The position numbers and the translations under genes were made by a program. Under the pieces are notes generated by a model. It worked only from the letters and a program-made list of their open reading frames with translations. It was not told the DNA's origin and did not search any database. Shown piece by piece: positions 1-13,006 of a stretch of DNA of 64,000 nt. The DNA is from Brachionus manjavacas (taxonomy: Eukaryota; Rotifera; Eurotatoria; Ploima; Brachionidae). Positions within the stretch are counted from its first letter, which is position 1; each line of letters opens with the position of its first letter. The stretch lies in the NCBI GenBank assembly GCA_019054805.1, contig JAHQIY010000004.1, positions 3,906,001 through 3,970,000 of the forward strand, read 5' to 3'.

Positions 1-376
1 CTTTAAGTTTACCGCTAAAGCTTTAATAACAGAAATAATTTTTCATTTAATAGCCATAACTACATCTACTCTTTGGCCATCCTTCCAAATTGCTTTATTT
101 TCCATTAATAAAATCTAAATTAATCATATCTTTGAATTCCTTTTTAGTCAAAAGAAATGTATTCTAATTGATAAGAAATTCAGTCTTTTACCCTGATCCT
201 TGAGATGAGTGACTAACATATCAGTATTGTAAATTTTAAAATTTTAATCAAATACTTTAATTTGAGAGAAAAAAAACAAACATGAACCAAATATTTTTTT
301 TTATTATTTATTATTTTTATTCAATTTCAATTACTTTCTTTTTTTTAAAAAAACTAAAAACTTTATTTTAATCATT
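1..376. other. AT-rich flank without genes
   Basis: Nothing recognisable was found here. The stretch is low-complexity A/T sequence with stops in all frames and no codon-like pattern. Confidence 0.6.
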
Positions 377-1142
377 TTTTTCGCAATAATTGGGTTTAAA
401 CGAAGGCGTAAGCCATTCGGACGAACCTGGGGATCACCTTCAAATTATATTTTTTATAAAAAAATAAAAAATAAATATTTTAGCATTGCAGGTAAATTAA
501 AGTAAAAGTGACTAAATTATTGAATCCATTTCCTGTGAACCCATATTCTTGTTTCATGTAAAATACGCAAACTATAATTCTTGCTTTTTTGAAATGCGTT
601 CATCCTCTGTTCTTAGTACCAGAAATTAAATCGGTTGTCTTCAGATTTGAAAACTTTTTTATCACTATTTTAAGAGTAATTAACAAATTCAAATTGAAAA
701 GTTTAGTATTAAATGAATTCACAGACATGTCTTATCAGAAGAAACCTTGGGCTATCAAATTACTCGAAGAACACGGAACTTGGAATATAGTCAATTGGCA
801 AATTGTACTATATATTCAAACTAAGTTTTTATGACCAAATTAAAAAGCTCAAGCCACTGAACGATGCCACTTCATATCTAAAAAAATGATCAAAGTAGTT
901 GGACTGAATGTTTGGAAGCGCTTGATTCAGTTTTCTTGGCGAAGTTGAGCTCCAAAGAAAAAATAATTATTTGTGTGGTCTGGTTTGCAAAGATCAAATA
1001 AACTATGAATTTTAAAAAGATATTTTGAATATAGTTCTGATAGATACAGCATCATGAATTTTTTTTAATATAGTCAAGGTGGATCCCCGGATTTATCCGA
1101 ATGACTTACTCTTTGGTTCAAACCCTATTGTAAAAAAGTTAC
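377..1142. mobile_element. Inverted-repeat-bounded block, probable decayed DNA transposon
   Basis: The two ends are imperfect inverted repeats of about 60 bp. The left end (about 386-446) contains gggtttaaac, then taagccattcgga, then ggggatcacctt. The reverse complement of the right end (about 1079-1136) reads gggtttgaacc, taagtcattcgga and ggggatccacctt in the same order. About 630 bp lie between them, including an 81-codon open frame (589-834, plus) that I do not recognise. No clear target-site duplication is visible. This fits an old non-autonomous DNA transposon, but the superfamily cannot be named. Confidence 0.4.
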
Positions 1143-4100
1143 CATATGTGTATGAAAAAAAAAATTTAAAAAATTTGTTTTTTATTTGAATTTTTATGCC
1201 AATGCTGCCAATTTATCCAGCGAAATTGAGTTGTTCTTCAATTCATCATTCATAACTTTGCTCAAATGTAAAATTTTTATTTAAATTGGGAAGCATAAAT
1301 TTTGAACAGAAATCAATATGTTAAGCTATAACAACAATAAATTAAGCTTTTATAAATTAATAGATTTGTCATTGGAAATTGTTAAGAATGGCTTTAATTA
1401 TTGAATTCAAGACCTAAAAGATTAGTATCAAAATAAAGTGATAATTTGAACATTAAGAAAAAATAAAATATAATTTTTTAAAAATCAGCCAAATTTAAAT
1501 TTTTAAAATTAATTTTCAACTGAACTAAAAAATCTTTTTTAAATTTTCCAAAATTTAAATTTTTTAATGCTCGAATATTTATTTAAACATCCCATTATTG
1601 ATTTCAGCACTAGAAAAAATTATCACCAATTTGTTGATAAAAGTTGATTTAATTTATTTAAAAAAAAAACTCGATCCTGGAGTTAATCTCCAAATTATCT
1701 TTCAAAAAAAATGATTCAAAAATTTTCAACATCAAACTCCAAAACTCCAAAAATGTACTCAAAACTCGAAACTCCAAAAATATTTTTCAAATAAAAAAAA
1801 TTTATTTTAACTCATTAAAAGATAATTTGGTGAAAGATTATATTATAAATCAAAAGTCAAAAATATTTGAAAAATAAATAAAATTAACTATAGAGAGGAA
1901 TAATCTTTTTTATTTAAAAAAAATCTACACATACTAAAAATTTTTTTTAAAAATTGGAAAATCTATTCGAATAATATCAGAATTTAAAAATTTTTTAATT
2001 CTAGTGTTAAAATTGATTCCTAAACTGTACTGCTTTAACCTTCACCAAACTCTCGTTGAGAAATAAAATAAATACAAAAAATAATTTTTTTTTCATTGAA
2101 AAAAAATAAAATATGATGATTTACAGAATTAATAAAAGAAAAAATATTTTTAAATATATCATTAAATTTTATTCAAATGGTCAATCTAAATGTTACTGAA
2201 ACCTAAAGTTAATTAATAGATCATTCTTTCATTACTTTTTTTTACTTTTTAAATGAGGAAACGCGACTGATAAAGACGGCATATCAAAAATTAAGAACAA
2301 AATTTTAAAACTAATTAAGCATTTTCCATTAAAAACTTCAATTATTCATGTTCAAAGAAAAAATTAAATGTGGAAAAATTAAAGAAAGAGTAAATAATTT
2401 ATTTGAGTGGAACCAATGCTACATATCAAGCAAAAATTAGCTATTAAATAAAATCGCTTAATTAATTTAGTTTAAAAATTTTATCAAAAAATTTAATTAA
2501 TTGTTTTTCAGAAGAAACATGATCCAAGCATCAAAAACACATAAATCAGCAATTTCCGATTTTTTTTCCTAAATTCACTTGAATCAGCTCAGAAAATACA
2601 CTTGACTTTCTTTGAAAAATGTAAAATACTAAAGAAATAGAAAATAAATTTAAAAAGTTCAATTGATTTTTTTCAATATTGTTTCTGTCAAAAAAAAAGA
2701 TTCATGATTTAAATAAATCCTTAAAACATGGTGTTTTCTTCTAGTTGTTGGATCTTTTGAACAAAGATTGGCTCTAAAAATTAATATTCTAATTTTAAAA
2801 TATCCACAATACTTGAATTATCACGTCAATTTTAAATCCATGAAGAACAACCCATGGTCGATTTTTGTTCGGTAAATAAACTTTAGAATAAGTATTTTTA
2901 AGCAAATAAATATAATTTGAAACTTCAAAACAGCCTTTTTTAACATTTAATTAACATTTCAAAAAAAAACTTTTTGTCAATCACATTGATCAAATATTAC
3001 ATTAATTTAGAGAATTTTTGTCAATTTTTAGTTGTCTAAATAAAAAATTCAAATCAGTAGGGATCAATTTTTTTTAATTAAAAAATTACGGAACAGGTTA
3101 ATATTTCAATACCCACATCGTAATGGGTGGTTTGGAATTTAATGACCTAAGTATTCTAACGTGCATGACATTCTTTAGCCATGAGACTAGATAAACAAAA
3201 CAGAAATTTTATTATTGCCTAGCTGGATTAGATGATAATTAGTTACAGCATCAATGCCACGAGTTAATTTAATGGTCGAACACAAATTTGGCTAATTGCA
3301 TAATAATTAATCTGATAATTGCATTAAAATAGTTTTGAGTACTCAGACAAAAAAATAAAAATTTGACGGCTTAACCTTTTTCAAGTGGTACAAATAAACA
3401 ATTCTTTTGAATTAAAGTTGCATAACCCTATTCATCTTATCCGAATAGTTTATTATGAAAAATTGTTCACAGTTTGAACCGTAATGGCTTTTGTACTTTA
3501 CTAAAACTGCTAAAATAATGTTCTTGATGAATTAAATAAGGCAAAAAAAGTGAGAAATTTTAAAATTTGAAGTTTGTTGTAGTTGAAGTCGGATACATGA
3601 TAACAAAATTTTTCAAATAATTTTAAATCAATTTTTTTTAAATTTTAGTTAACTAAATTTAATTGAAAAGACAATTAATGATAATTATTATATTTCTAAT
3701 GTTATTTCACTTTAATCTTAAATTTTATGCAAAAAAAATTGCGTCGGACTCGCTGATGATAGAAAAAATTATAAAATAGACTAAAGAGATTGTGTAATTG
3801 AAAATTTAATGAAAATTTTGAAAATAAAATTTTAAAAATTTCATTTTTTATTTATTTTATTATTACTTGTGATTCAGAATTCGTGGTAATAGTAAAGTAA
3901 ATAAATCACGTTATAAATTTTTTCATTTTTTTTTTATAAATTTCAATTTAATTTAATTTTTTTTAAAGGTTTTGTTTAGAGTTACAATCGCACTGGTAGA
4001 GTTCATTAATTTTCATAAAAATAATTTTTCTGTATTGAAATAAGTAAATTAACTAGTAAAATAATCTTTTTTATTTTTCAAATTTGTTTATTATATTTAC

Positions 4101-4590
4101 TTTGTTGCTATTGGTTGTTATTTGTTTTTGAAATATAAGATTAAATTAGAAGTTATTTTCGAGAACAATTAGGCATAACTAATTTTTTTTCGACTTAAAG
4201 AAAATTTTGTGATAAATTAATTTTTAATTAAAAAGGAGCAAAATATTTCCTTGTAAATTTAATTTTTAAGTTCTCAACTAATTTATTAAATTTAGTTTTT
4301 GAAAAAAAATAATTTATTTTTCTATTTCAAAAAAAATGATCAAGTTATAGAAAAAAAATTAAATTTTTTTTGGACATTGTTCGTCAATTAACACTCAATC
4401 TGATTAGTGTTGGTGTTGCACAATGAAGCCAATGTCAAAATTGCTCTTTTTCCAGACAATCTTTGCATTCATTTTTCGAATAAATCAAAATACCAAGGAG
4501 AATATCTAAGAAGCTGTAATTTTTATTAATGCTTTTTATAAAAATTGAGAATTTATTACAAACAAATCCAAAATCTGTCCAAATCAGATT
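1143..4590. other. Long AT-rich intergenic stretch
   Basis: No gene, RNA gene or bounded repeat could be supported in this 3.4 kb. It consists of poly-A and poly-T runs and short degenerate A/T words. A slightly more complex patch around 3,110-3,330 has no usable reading frame. Confidence 0.5.
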
Positions 4591-4995
4591 TAACAACAAT
4601 AATAATAATAAAAGCTACGTCAAACAAGCTTGCAGAGACGGCCTACTAGGAGGTCGTGGTCGCTTAAGGTAGCACATTGCGCTATACCAGAAAAAAATTA
4701 CAGAGATAGTATAAGTTTTTAGAGTCAACAGACAAATTACCGTCCAAAAGTAAGAAGTAAATTATAAGGGACTGAGAGGGGTATATTAAAAATTGTTTGT
4801 AAAATAAAAAAATTTATGTGGTAAAAACTTGGTCACTGGTCATGAAGGTATGGTAGAGATTCTTGAATTGATTGACTGAGCCGGAATCTGTGACCGCAGC
4901 GGGGAGATCATTTAACTCATTGACAGTCCTGTTCGTATAGAAATTTGGCCTCTGCGAACATTTGGTTGAGGCCTGGGCGGACAGTCTCAATTTAA
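4591..4995 (-). mobile_element. CR1-like LINE 3' end, truncated
   Basis: This is a minus-strand LINE tail. Its 3' end is the AAT-repeat at about 4,595-4,612 followed by aaagctacgtcaaacaagc in plus orientation. The same tail layout occurs at 8,114, 33,187 and 55,485. Read on the minus strand, the 5' part still resembles the last part of a LINE ORF2: tail residues of the RRxSDQA, NRVVNxW and SVNQFKNR type, which are much clearer in the copy at 55.5-56.0 kb. This copy has stops and is 5'-truncated. Confidence 0.6.
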
Positions 4996-6077
4996 TTTAG
5001 TAAATTAAAATGAAATAATCATTCACTTTTGATTTCAAATAATCAAATGATAAAAAATAATCAAAATCAAAAAACTTTAAAAGATTCATTACTTTAAAAG
5101 ATAGATAATTTTCAATTAAAAAATAAAAATTAAAATTAAAATTACAGGGAGATCTTACGAGTCTCACCGTTAACACCCACCTTCTTCAAAATATTTAAAA
5201 TTTTGATAAAATTATCTTTGATCAAGTTCATCGACTGACTGTAAGATTCAAAAATTTCAAAAGATCAATTATATTGCATTACAGAGTCGGTTATCTTTTA
5301 AAATTTTTAAATTTCAAAAAATTCTAAATTTTCAAGTTTAAATAAATGACTTAAACATATATTTTAGTACCAAGAAATTTTATAGAATAAAATATATTTA
5401 TTCAATTTTACCGAAAAAAAGACAGAAAAATTCCAAGACAAATGTAAGAAAATTAAACCCGAAATTCAAGTTTTGATGCATGCATAAATGTGCAATGGTA
5501 TAGAGTAAAATAGATTCAATAAAAATTAAGTATACCTTGCAGGATTATATTATTAAGACAATTTATAACATGTCTTTTCATAAATTCAATTTAAACGACT
5601 ATTCATTACTATCTTTAGTAATGAAAAATCATGAAATTATAAGTTTTCGAGCAATCTAAATTTACCAGAAAAAACGATTAAATGGACCATTCAATTTTTG
5701 AATAAAATGTCGAAATAAAAATATGTTTATTTTCTGTATTGAATTATTCAATTTATACATAAAAAGATTCAATATTAGTTTTCCGGAACTCAATCTAAAA
5801 ATAATAGGCATCGATAATATTACCATGCTTCAGTCAAACGGTTTTCTTTTGAATAATATAGTCAATCCGCAAATTTGTTTGAGAAAAAATAATTTTAGGC
5901 ATTTGCAAAAAATGCTTGAAAATCTTATTAGCGAAGGAAATATAAATTTTTGATGATAGCAATCTTTCAAAAAATTTAAAAAAAAATTAAAATTTTTTCT
6001 CCTTTTTGCTGAATAAAAGCTTAATAAATGTTTTATTTGGAACAATTTACAATATTTTATATTGATTTTAGTTTTGG
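4996..6077. other. AT-rich intergenic stretch
   Basis: No supported feature. A 76-codon open frame at 5723-5953 has no family resemblance and the base composition of its surroundings. Confidence 0.5.
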
Positions 6078-6427
6078 GGGGTTGTGAAGTTCATTTCAAT
6101 TCGATCGTTTCAATTCAGAAAAACTTGAATAACTTTTTTACTAAAAGAGATAATTCAGTTCTGTAAAATGCTTAATGGTTAAGCAACTTTGCTTAATCCA
6201 AAAATATATGTCTGCAAAAACTCTGAAATGTAATGTAATGTAAAATGCAGAAAATTGCAATGTAAAATGCAGAAAATTGCAGAGTATTTTGCAGACTTAT
6301 TTTACTGCATTAAGCAAATTTGCTTATAATTAAGCATTTTAAAGAACTGAATTATCTCTTTTAGTAAAAAAGTTATTCAAGTTTTTCTGAATTGAAATGA
6401 TCGAATTGAAACGAACTTCACAACCCC
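6078..6427. mobile_element. 350-bp MITE with 9-bp target-site duplication (MULE-like)
   Basis: The element begins GGGGTTGTGAAGTTC and ends with its reverse complement GAACTTCACAACCCC. The inverted repeat runs inward for about 110 bp on each side, with shared blocks such as aaaaacttgaataac and gagataattcagtt. Direct repeats tagttttgg flank it at 6069-6077 and 6428-6436. The interior has short repeats of the type aatgtaaaatgcag. There is no coding capacity. A 9-bp duplication together with G-rich ends is usual for Mutator-like (MULE) elements; hAT would be expected to give 8 bp. Confidence 0.85.
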
Positions 6428-6613
6428 TAGTTTTGGTCCATTATTGGAACTATTTTAATTAGAGTCCTAATATCCGCTAAAATTTAATTTTCGATTGCAA
6501 ATGAAAATTTAATCCAGATGAAAATTAAAGTCTTAGGTCTTAAATCATTGAAATACAAACTATCAGTAAAAAAAAATTTTTTCAATTTTTAACTAGTAAT
6601 ATTAATAAATATC

Positions 6614-6661
6614 CTTTAAAAAAAAACTAAATTATAAGTCTAATTTAGTTTTTTTTTAAAG
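6614..6661. repeat. Perfect 21-bp inverted repeat with 6-nt loop
   Basis: The arms at 6614-6634 and 6641-6661 are exact reverse complements (starting ctttaaaaaaaaactaaatt), and the loop is taagtc. It lies in intergenic DNA and could form a stable hairpin. It may be the core of a small palindromic repeat or of a bidirectional terminator, but there is no gene next to it. Confidence 0.75.
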
Positions 6662-7223
6662 TATAAATTTTAAAACTTATCTAAACAATCCTTACATCTT
6701 AGCAAATTAAGTGTACCAGAGTAAAGTATTACATATCACTTTGAAGATTTTTTATTTATCTACATTTTGGGCAAATAAACGTTGCATAAAAAATTTATTT
6801 ACGATCCAAAAAATTAGGCTAATCGAATGCATGTCATTTTCTGCTAGAAAATGCCTTAGTGAGTCTAAAAAGTTTTTAATCTTAATTATATATTTTTTTT
6901 AAAGCTTAGAAAATTTGTTGTCAATGTTCAAAATTTAAAGATATTTGATCATTTTATTCTTAAGTTTTAAAACGTAAAAAACCTTTTTAAAATATTACAA
7001 AAGTTAGTGGTTTTTTGACAATATCTTTTGAACAGAACACAATAAAAAAGTAATCTTTATGCCGTTAGATTTCTCGTAATATTTTCTTTCAAATAAAATA
7101 TAAAACTTGAAATTAAAAGATCAAAACCTAGGAGGACACCCGGGTTATATACTTACGGTAAAGGTCAGTTGACCTATTTGGCACCAAAGCTTTATATCTA
7201 TAAGCTGATTATTGTTTTATAAA

Positions 7224-7690
7224 CTAGAAGGTCCAAACAATATGTTTGCAAATTTTCATATGTTTTGAACAATGAGAACATAGCTTTTTTTTAAAGTAAA
7301 ATGGCGCCAACAAATATGAATCACCCGTTACATATCCATAATCTTCTTTCTCTGGTGTCGAAATTATCACATTTATTTGATACTCCTTTTGTTTTCCTCT
7401 CAAAAGTCTCTCTGCTCCAAAAAAAAATTTATAAAATAGTTTATCTTCAAACGTTTTTTGCAATTTATTCTTAGACTGCCTCGCTTGTGGAAAAATATCC
7501 TTTTTATATTCATCTCCTGCTTTCTCGACAAAGAACTTTTCCAGTTCACTCTGGAAAATCTCAAACACTATCTCACTGGTGGGACCATTTGCCTCTTCAA
7601 ATACACCACTAGCTAGCCCTTTTCGAATGATTTCCTCAAGTTGACTGCGCAGATTAAATGGATTAAATGGATTACTTTTTTATTGAAACT
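7224..7690 (-). CDS. Orphan ORF with SWIM-like cysteine/histidine cluster
   Basis: I do not recognise this gene as a whole. An open minus-strand frame runs from about 7690 to the stop at 7224; the first in-frame ATG gives 114 residues from 7568. It ends in C-x2-C-x6-C-x-H followed by I-V-W, which resembles the end of a SWIM zinc finger as found in MULE-type transposases and ZSWIM proteins. There is no obvious splice partner and the surroundings are transposon-rich. I infer a fragment of a transposase-related or SWIM-domain gene; a terminal exon of a host gene is possible. Confidence 0.35.
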
Positions 7691-7942
7691 CGTTTAAGTG
7701 ACTTAACAATGTCCAGTTTAATCTCGAAATCTTTTAGTTTTCCGAGATTCTCACAAAAAACTCATGGATATCTTTCTTTTATATACTGTGACCAAGTAGA
7801 TCATTCAAGTTAATCTCTTGCGTTGCTCAAAACCCTAACGAACCCAAGCTCACTTGCCGTCTTAAAACATAGTAAACATTTTTCTGAACCACGTGCCACT
7901 GCCACTTTAGTCTATACGGACTCTCATTTTATTTTATAATTA

Positions 7943-8075
7943 TGGTAAATAAGAGCTGTTAAAAAGTTCCAAGTCTCGAGTCAAATCTTTTTTTAAAAGT
8001 CGGAGTCAAAGACTTTAATTTATTTTTTATTAAAAAAAGTTCCGAGATCCTAAAGTCTTTTTTTCTTACGTTTTA
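7943..8075. mobile_element. hAT-like MITE fragment
   Basis: The sequence gagctgttaaaaagttcc followed by aagtctcgagtc and repeated 'aagtc/gagtc' words resembles the ends of the hAT-like elements at 25372 and 50897 (cagagttgtttaaaagtc followed by aagtctcaagtc). Only one end is clear, so the boundaries are approximate. Confidence 0.4.
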
Positions 8076-8113
8076 CAAACTAATTAAATGAATTTTCCTG
8101 TTTTTCTATTAAT

Positions 8114-8490
8114 GTAAAGTAATAATAATAATAATAATAAGAATAAGCTACAGCAAGAAAGCTTGCGGAGATGACCTACTAGGAGGACATCTATGGTAGC
8201 CGAAATTGCGCAGAAAAGATGGAAAATAACAGACAAATACATTATTTTTTTTTTTTAGTTCAGTAAGAGTCATTGTTTAATTTAATCTAAGAAAGTATTG
8301 TGTGGAATTAAGTAAGTATTATGTACAAGAATTTTACAAAGTAAAAATATGTAAGAATACAGAAATAGAACTACATAATAAAAGATTGCAGTTTAAATAC
8401 TATTACAAATCAAATAAAATTACAATTTAAATAGAATTACAATGAAAAATTAAAATAGAAGAAGTATACAATAAAAAAAGGTGGAAGGAA
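8114..8490 (-). mobile_element. LINE 3' tail, minus strand
   Basis: An AAT microsatellite (8119-8140) is followed by ataagctacagcaagaaagc and gacctactaggagga. This is the 3' tail signature shared with 4,591 and 55,485. The coding part is not legible. The rest of the stretch to about 8,490 is A-rich and may belong to the same insertion. Confidence 0.5.
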
Positions 8491-8983
8491 CTAGTGCGCG
8501 TTAGTGAAAAATATTTCAAAGAAAATTGTATTTAACGGAAGCTATTGAAAATTTGCTTATAATTCTCAATTTCTTTGAAAGAATATTTCCCAGTAATTTT
8601 TTATTGCCCAAAATGACCTTGAGATATTTTTTACATTCAATGAACTGTCCATATTTTTTAGAAACACTCAACATAATAATCAAAACTATCCCAACCACAT
8701 GTAAGGATGTACCTTTTGTAGTGTCTCAATCGAATTTGAAAATCGTCTTTAGAAGTTAGTGTTTTACAACCAATGTCAAACAGGTCTTTTTTGGCAATTA
8801 TACATGATTATCTTGTTACGATTTGATTTGTTGGTCATTGTGTAACTCCCATCTTGTCTTGAATAAACTGTATGCTTTATCGAATATTTGTTCACTTTGT
8901 TGTAATTGTATAATAATTGTAAAAGCATTTAATTGTAATAATATTATAATATTCAAAATATTCAAAATATTCCTCTGAATCGC

Positions 8984-10194
8984 ATGGACTCCGTTAAATC
9001 GGACGACTCTTATCTGACCATGTGTCGGAATGCTGTCAGAGTAAGAGTCCCAAACGACAAGTCCGGCACTGTTAATCGCCTTACTATTTTGAATGCTCTT
9101 AAAGGCATTCAAAATGGTTTGATTATTCCGCACATTAGGACTGTTACAACGACCAAAAGAAATATATGGTTAATTTCTTTCAACGAATCTTATGACTATT
9201 CATCACTTGTTGGAAGTAAAATCTTAATAAACGAACAACACTTTTCGCTTGATGATGCACAGTACCCTGAAACTTTATACATGAAAAAATTGCTAAACAT
9301 TTGTCCTCAAAAGGTGTCAAATACGAGGAAATAGAACGAATATATGAAGAACACTTTCAAGAGGAAGAGTTCAAACATATTTCCAAAGGCACTTTCCGTG
9401 CAAAAATCAAAATAAACGCTACAGCTAACCCTAATTACAAAAATGTTCTAGTAAACTTGGTTGAACAAACACAAATTGATGGTAATCCGGTATATGTTCT
9501 ACGAATTGGCGAGACCCGTTGCTTATTTTGTAAACAAAGAGACCATAAAATAGCAAATTGCCCGAAAAAAAATTCGACTTGTAACAAATGTAAACGTACC
9601 GGTCACTCAGCCGACAAATGCTCACTGGCTAAACGAATAACAAACAATACTTACTTTGATCTAGCGGATGATGAAGAGGACGAAAACTTAGCACAAATGA
9701 CTATTGAACCGAATAATGATGAGGTCTTCTATAGGAATGATGTTCATGTTTTCAATTCTAAGTCAACCACCGGAATAAACCTTAACTCTAGCCAAATAGA
9801 CCTTCCTCCTGGAAGTAGAAACCAATCCTGCTCAAGTGTTCTAAGTAACTGGGAAAGTCGGTTAAAAACACTTCCCTCAACGAATAACTTGGATCCAAAA
9901 TTGGATTCACTTAACCAAAGCTCTTCAAGTACCAAAAAATCATTAATACCCAAACCAAAAACATTGTCAAAGTCTAAAAAAACTCATAAACAAAGCGAAA
10001 ATAAAACAAACGATGATTTCAAACTTCCGAATAACTCGTACAGACGTCCTTCTCTTCCAAATAAATCTAGTTCAGTAAAACGACCGAGTGAAAAAACTTT
10101 TAATAAAAGTTTTAAACGAGATAAATTTGATGGACAACTGGATGAAAGCGAAGTCGTTAACGAAGCCGCCAAGTTATTAAATATCCAAAAATGA
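8984..10194 (+). pseudogene. LINE ORF1, zinc-knuckle nucleic-acid-binding protein
   Basis: The protein would bind its own RNA and form the ribonucleoprotein of the element. The ATG at 8984 opens a frame that moves to the +1 frame near 9290. The continuation encodes about 300 residues with two CCHC knuckles (C-x2-C-x4-H-x4-C, beginning CLFCKQRDHKIANC and CNKCKRTGHSADKC), then a long Ser/Lys/Asn-rich basic tail. The slip lies in a run of A: one extra A would keep a single frame. This could be a real lesion or a homopolymer error in the assembly. It ends in the TGA that overlaps the ORF2 start. Confidence 0.8.
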
Positions 10195-13006
10195 ACAAGA
10201 AGACAAATCAATCAACTTTAAGAACAAAACCTCTTAATAATACAAGGTTAGTAATTACACACTGGAATTGTCTTCATTTACCTAGTAGGGTTCATCTCTT
10301 AGCCAATTTTTTAGCTCAAAAATGTCCCGACATTGTTTTGCTCAATGAATTAAAGATAGATTTGAGTGAGGCAAATATTTATCTTGACTTTCACAATTAT
10401 CTGTTCATAACAAAACCACGCAACAAGTATGGAGGTGGTGTAGCTATTTTAATTAAAGAAGGAATTGAATTTATACAAGATTTTTCTTATGAGGAATTCA
10501 ATTCCGAACTTCTTTGTATAAAAATAAACTTAGGAAAGAATAGTGAATTGTTTGTATTTAGTCTATATAATCCACCCAATGTGCTTCTGAACCTTGAGTT
10601 TTTTAAAACAGTTAATAAAAAGTGTAGGAACTACATCTTGGGTGGTGATCTAAACGCTAGAACAAAGCAAATAGGCTGCGTTGGGGAAAATGAAAATGGC
10701 ATAATATTGGAAAGAATAATCAATGAGTTAGACTTTTCAGTAATCAATGATAAGCGTCCTACTTTCAATATTTTTAATAAGAATTACTTTGAAATTCTTG
10801 ACCTTTTTTTAGTTTCATCTTCTTTAATTGACAAAATAACCGACTTTAGTGTCTTAAATAGTCAAGACATGACTAGTGACCATTTTCCAATCGAAGCATC
10901 GATTGATATGGGCTATCTAGTAGAAAACAAATCAGCAGCTAAAAGGTTTAACTATAAGAAAGCAAACTGGCAATTATTCAGCGAGATTTTAAATTCTCAA
11001 ATAGTGAATATCACTGAAAGTTCCCTCACAATAGACCAACTAAATTATAAAATTACAGAAAAAATTATTTCTGCTTCACATAAAAGCATTCCATATCTTT
11101 CTAAGAAAATCTACAAAAAGAGTCTTCCACCGAACATTGTTAATTTGATCAAAGAACGTAGGAAAGTAAGAAGAAACTTCCAGAAAACTCGCTGTCAAAA
11201 GGTAAAACAAAAATTTAATTAACTTACATCTGAGTTAAAGGCCTCTTTTAAAAAATTTTGGAATCAAAATTGGTTTGATTTTATTGAGAGGATGGGAAAA
11301 AACCCACTGACAAGTAGACCTATTTGGAAAAAAATAAATAGATTTAGAACAAAAAAAGGATCAAATTTAATTCCTAATTTGATTTTAAATGAAAATGAAT
11401 TCAAAACTAATGAAGAAAAGGGAAAATGCTTCGGAGAACTCTTATCTTCAATATTTACTCCTAATTCTGATTTAATTGATTCTGAGAAAGATATCGAAAT
11501 ACTAAATTCTAACTCTGATTTCTTTAGAAATTATAACCAATCTAATTTTAATGATCCAATTTGCTTAAACGAAACAATTATGGCTTTAAAAAGATTGAAA
11601 AATGAAGCGGCATCAGGACCTGACCAAATTCATAATTTAATGTTAAAAAACTTACCTAGAAATTCATTAATAGAAATCATAGAACTTTTTAATTTATCCC
11701 TTAGAGAAGGGAGAGTCCCTAAAGCGTGGAAAATATCGAACATTACTATGATTAAAAAAAAAGCCTCTTCTGTACAAGATCCTTTAAATTATAGACCAAT
11801 TAGTATAACGAATTGTTTAGGAAAGTTACTGGAACGCATAGTTTATTCAAGATTATACAATTTTTTGGAACAAAATTCACTCCTTATCCAGGAGCAATCT
11901 GGATTTAGGAAACACCGGCGAACAGCAGATAATCTTTTCTTTTTAATTCAAAAAATTGTGGAATCATTTAATAGAAAAAAAAGAGTTAGCGGCCTTTTTT
12001 TTGACATTTCTAAAGCCTTTGATAGGGTTTGGCATGAAGGTTTACTTTTTAAATTGATTAAAATAAATCCACCTCATTACTTGACTAACTGGATTAGATC
12101 CTTTTTACACTCTAGGACATTTAAGGTAAATGTGAATGACCATCTGAGCGAAGAATATCAACTAACTGCAGGTGTTCCTCAAGGCTCAGTAATTATTCCC
12201 CTTTTATTTAGTATATATATTAATGACATCTTCAAAAGAAATAAAACAAATAATGAATACTCTCTGGTTTTTGCAGATGATCTAGTAACATTCTTCATTT
12301 ATAACAAAAAGGGGAACCTAGAAAATAAGATTAATAAATACCTCAACGAACTAGAACAATGGCTTATTAAATGGAAAATGAAGATATCAGTTGAAAAGTC
12401 GTGTTCAGTAGTCTTTTCCAGGTACAAAAAGAGAGTGATAATCTTAACTTAAAAATTTATGGAAACAGAATAGTGAGCCAAAAAGAAATCAAATTTCTTG
12501 GTATTAAATTTGATTCTAAGTTAAATTTTAATATACTGGTAGACGAAATTAAAGAACGCTGCAATAACAGGCTAAATATTATTAAGATATTGTCAAACAA
12601 AAAATGGGGTCTTAATCAAAACACACTAGGAAATTTATATAAATCTTTAGTCGGATCGATTTTAGACTATTCTTTTCCTTGCTTAAATTCATTTTCAGAA
12701 AATAATATCAAAAAACTACAAGCAATTCAGAATACAGCAGTCAGATCTATTCTTAAGTTAAAATATGATACTCCCTCCAACATCGTGCAACATGAAGCTT
12801 TTAATAAACTAAAATTACTAACAGTCTCGAATCGGCTTTTTGAATTGAGTGAGAGATATGTTGGGGCAGGACTGAGTCATTCTATTCCATTGGTTGTAAG
12901 ACTGGTGAAGGAATACAAAGAAGGTTTCGAATCAAGATATATTGAATACCCAACTCCATTGTGTAATTGCTACCTTACTATTTCTTCTTTTTTTCCTGAA
13001 ACTTGA
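10191..13006 (+). pseudogene. LINE ORF2, AP-like endonuclease plus reverse transcriptase
   Basis: ORF2 performs target-primed reverse transcription. The N-terminal part (10191 to about 10910) is an apurinic-type endonuclease with THWNC, LLNELKI, the GGDLNAR box, and the C-terminal SDHFPIEA motif. The RT domain (about 11570-12410) shows FFDISKAFDRVWH (motif A), AGVPQGSV (motif B) and VFADD (catalytic motif C, with F for the usual Y). A C-terminal thumb-like part continues to 13006. An in-frame TAA at 11220 interrupts the linker, and a one-base slip at about 12425 changes frame after FSRYKK. Otherwise the frame is open, which implies a young copy. Confidence 0.85.

Noticed and set aside
8816-9133. 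Minus-strand 105-codon frame
   Set aside because: It overlaps LINE ORF1 in antisense and shows no motif.
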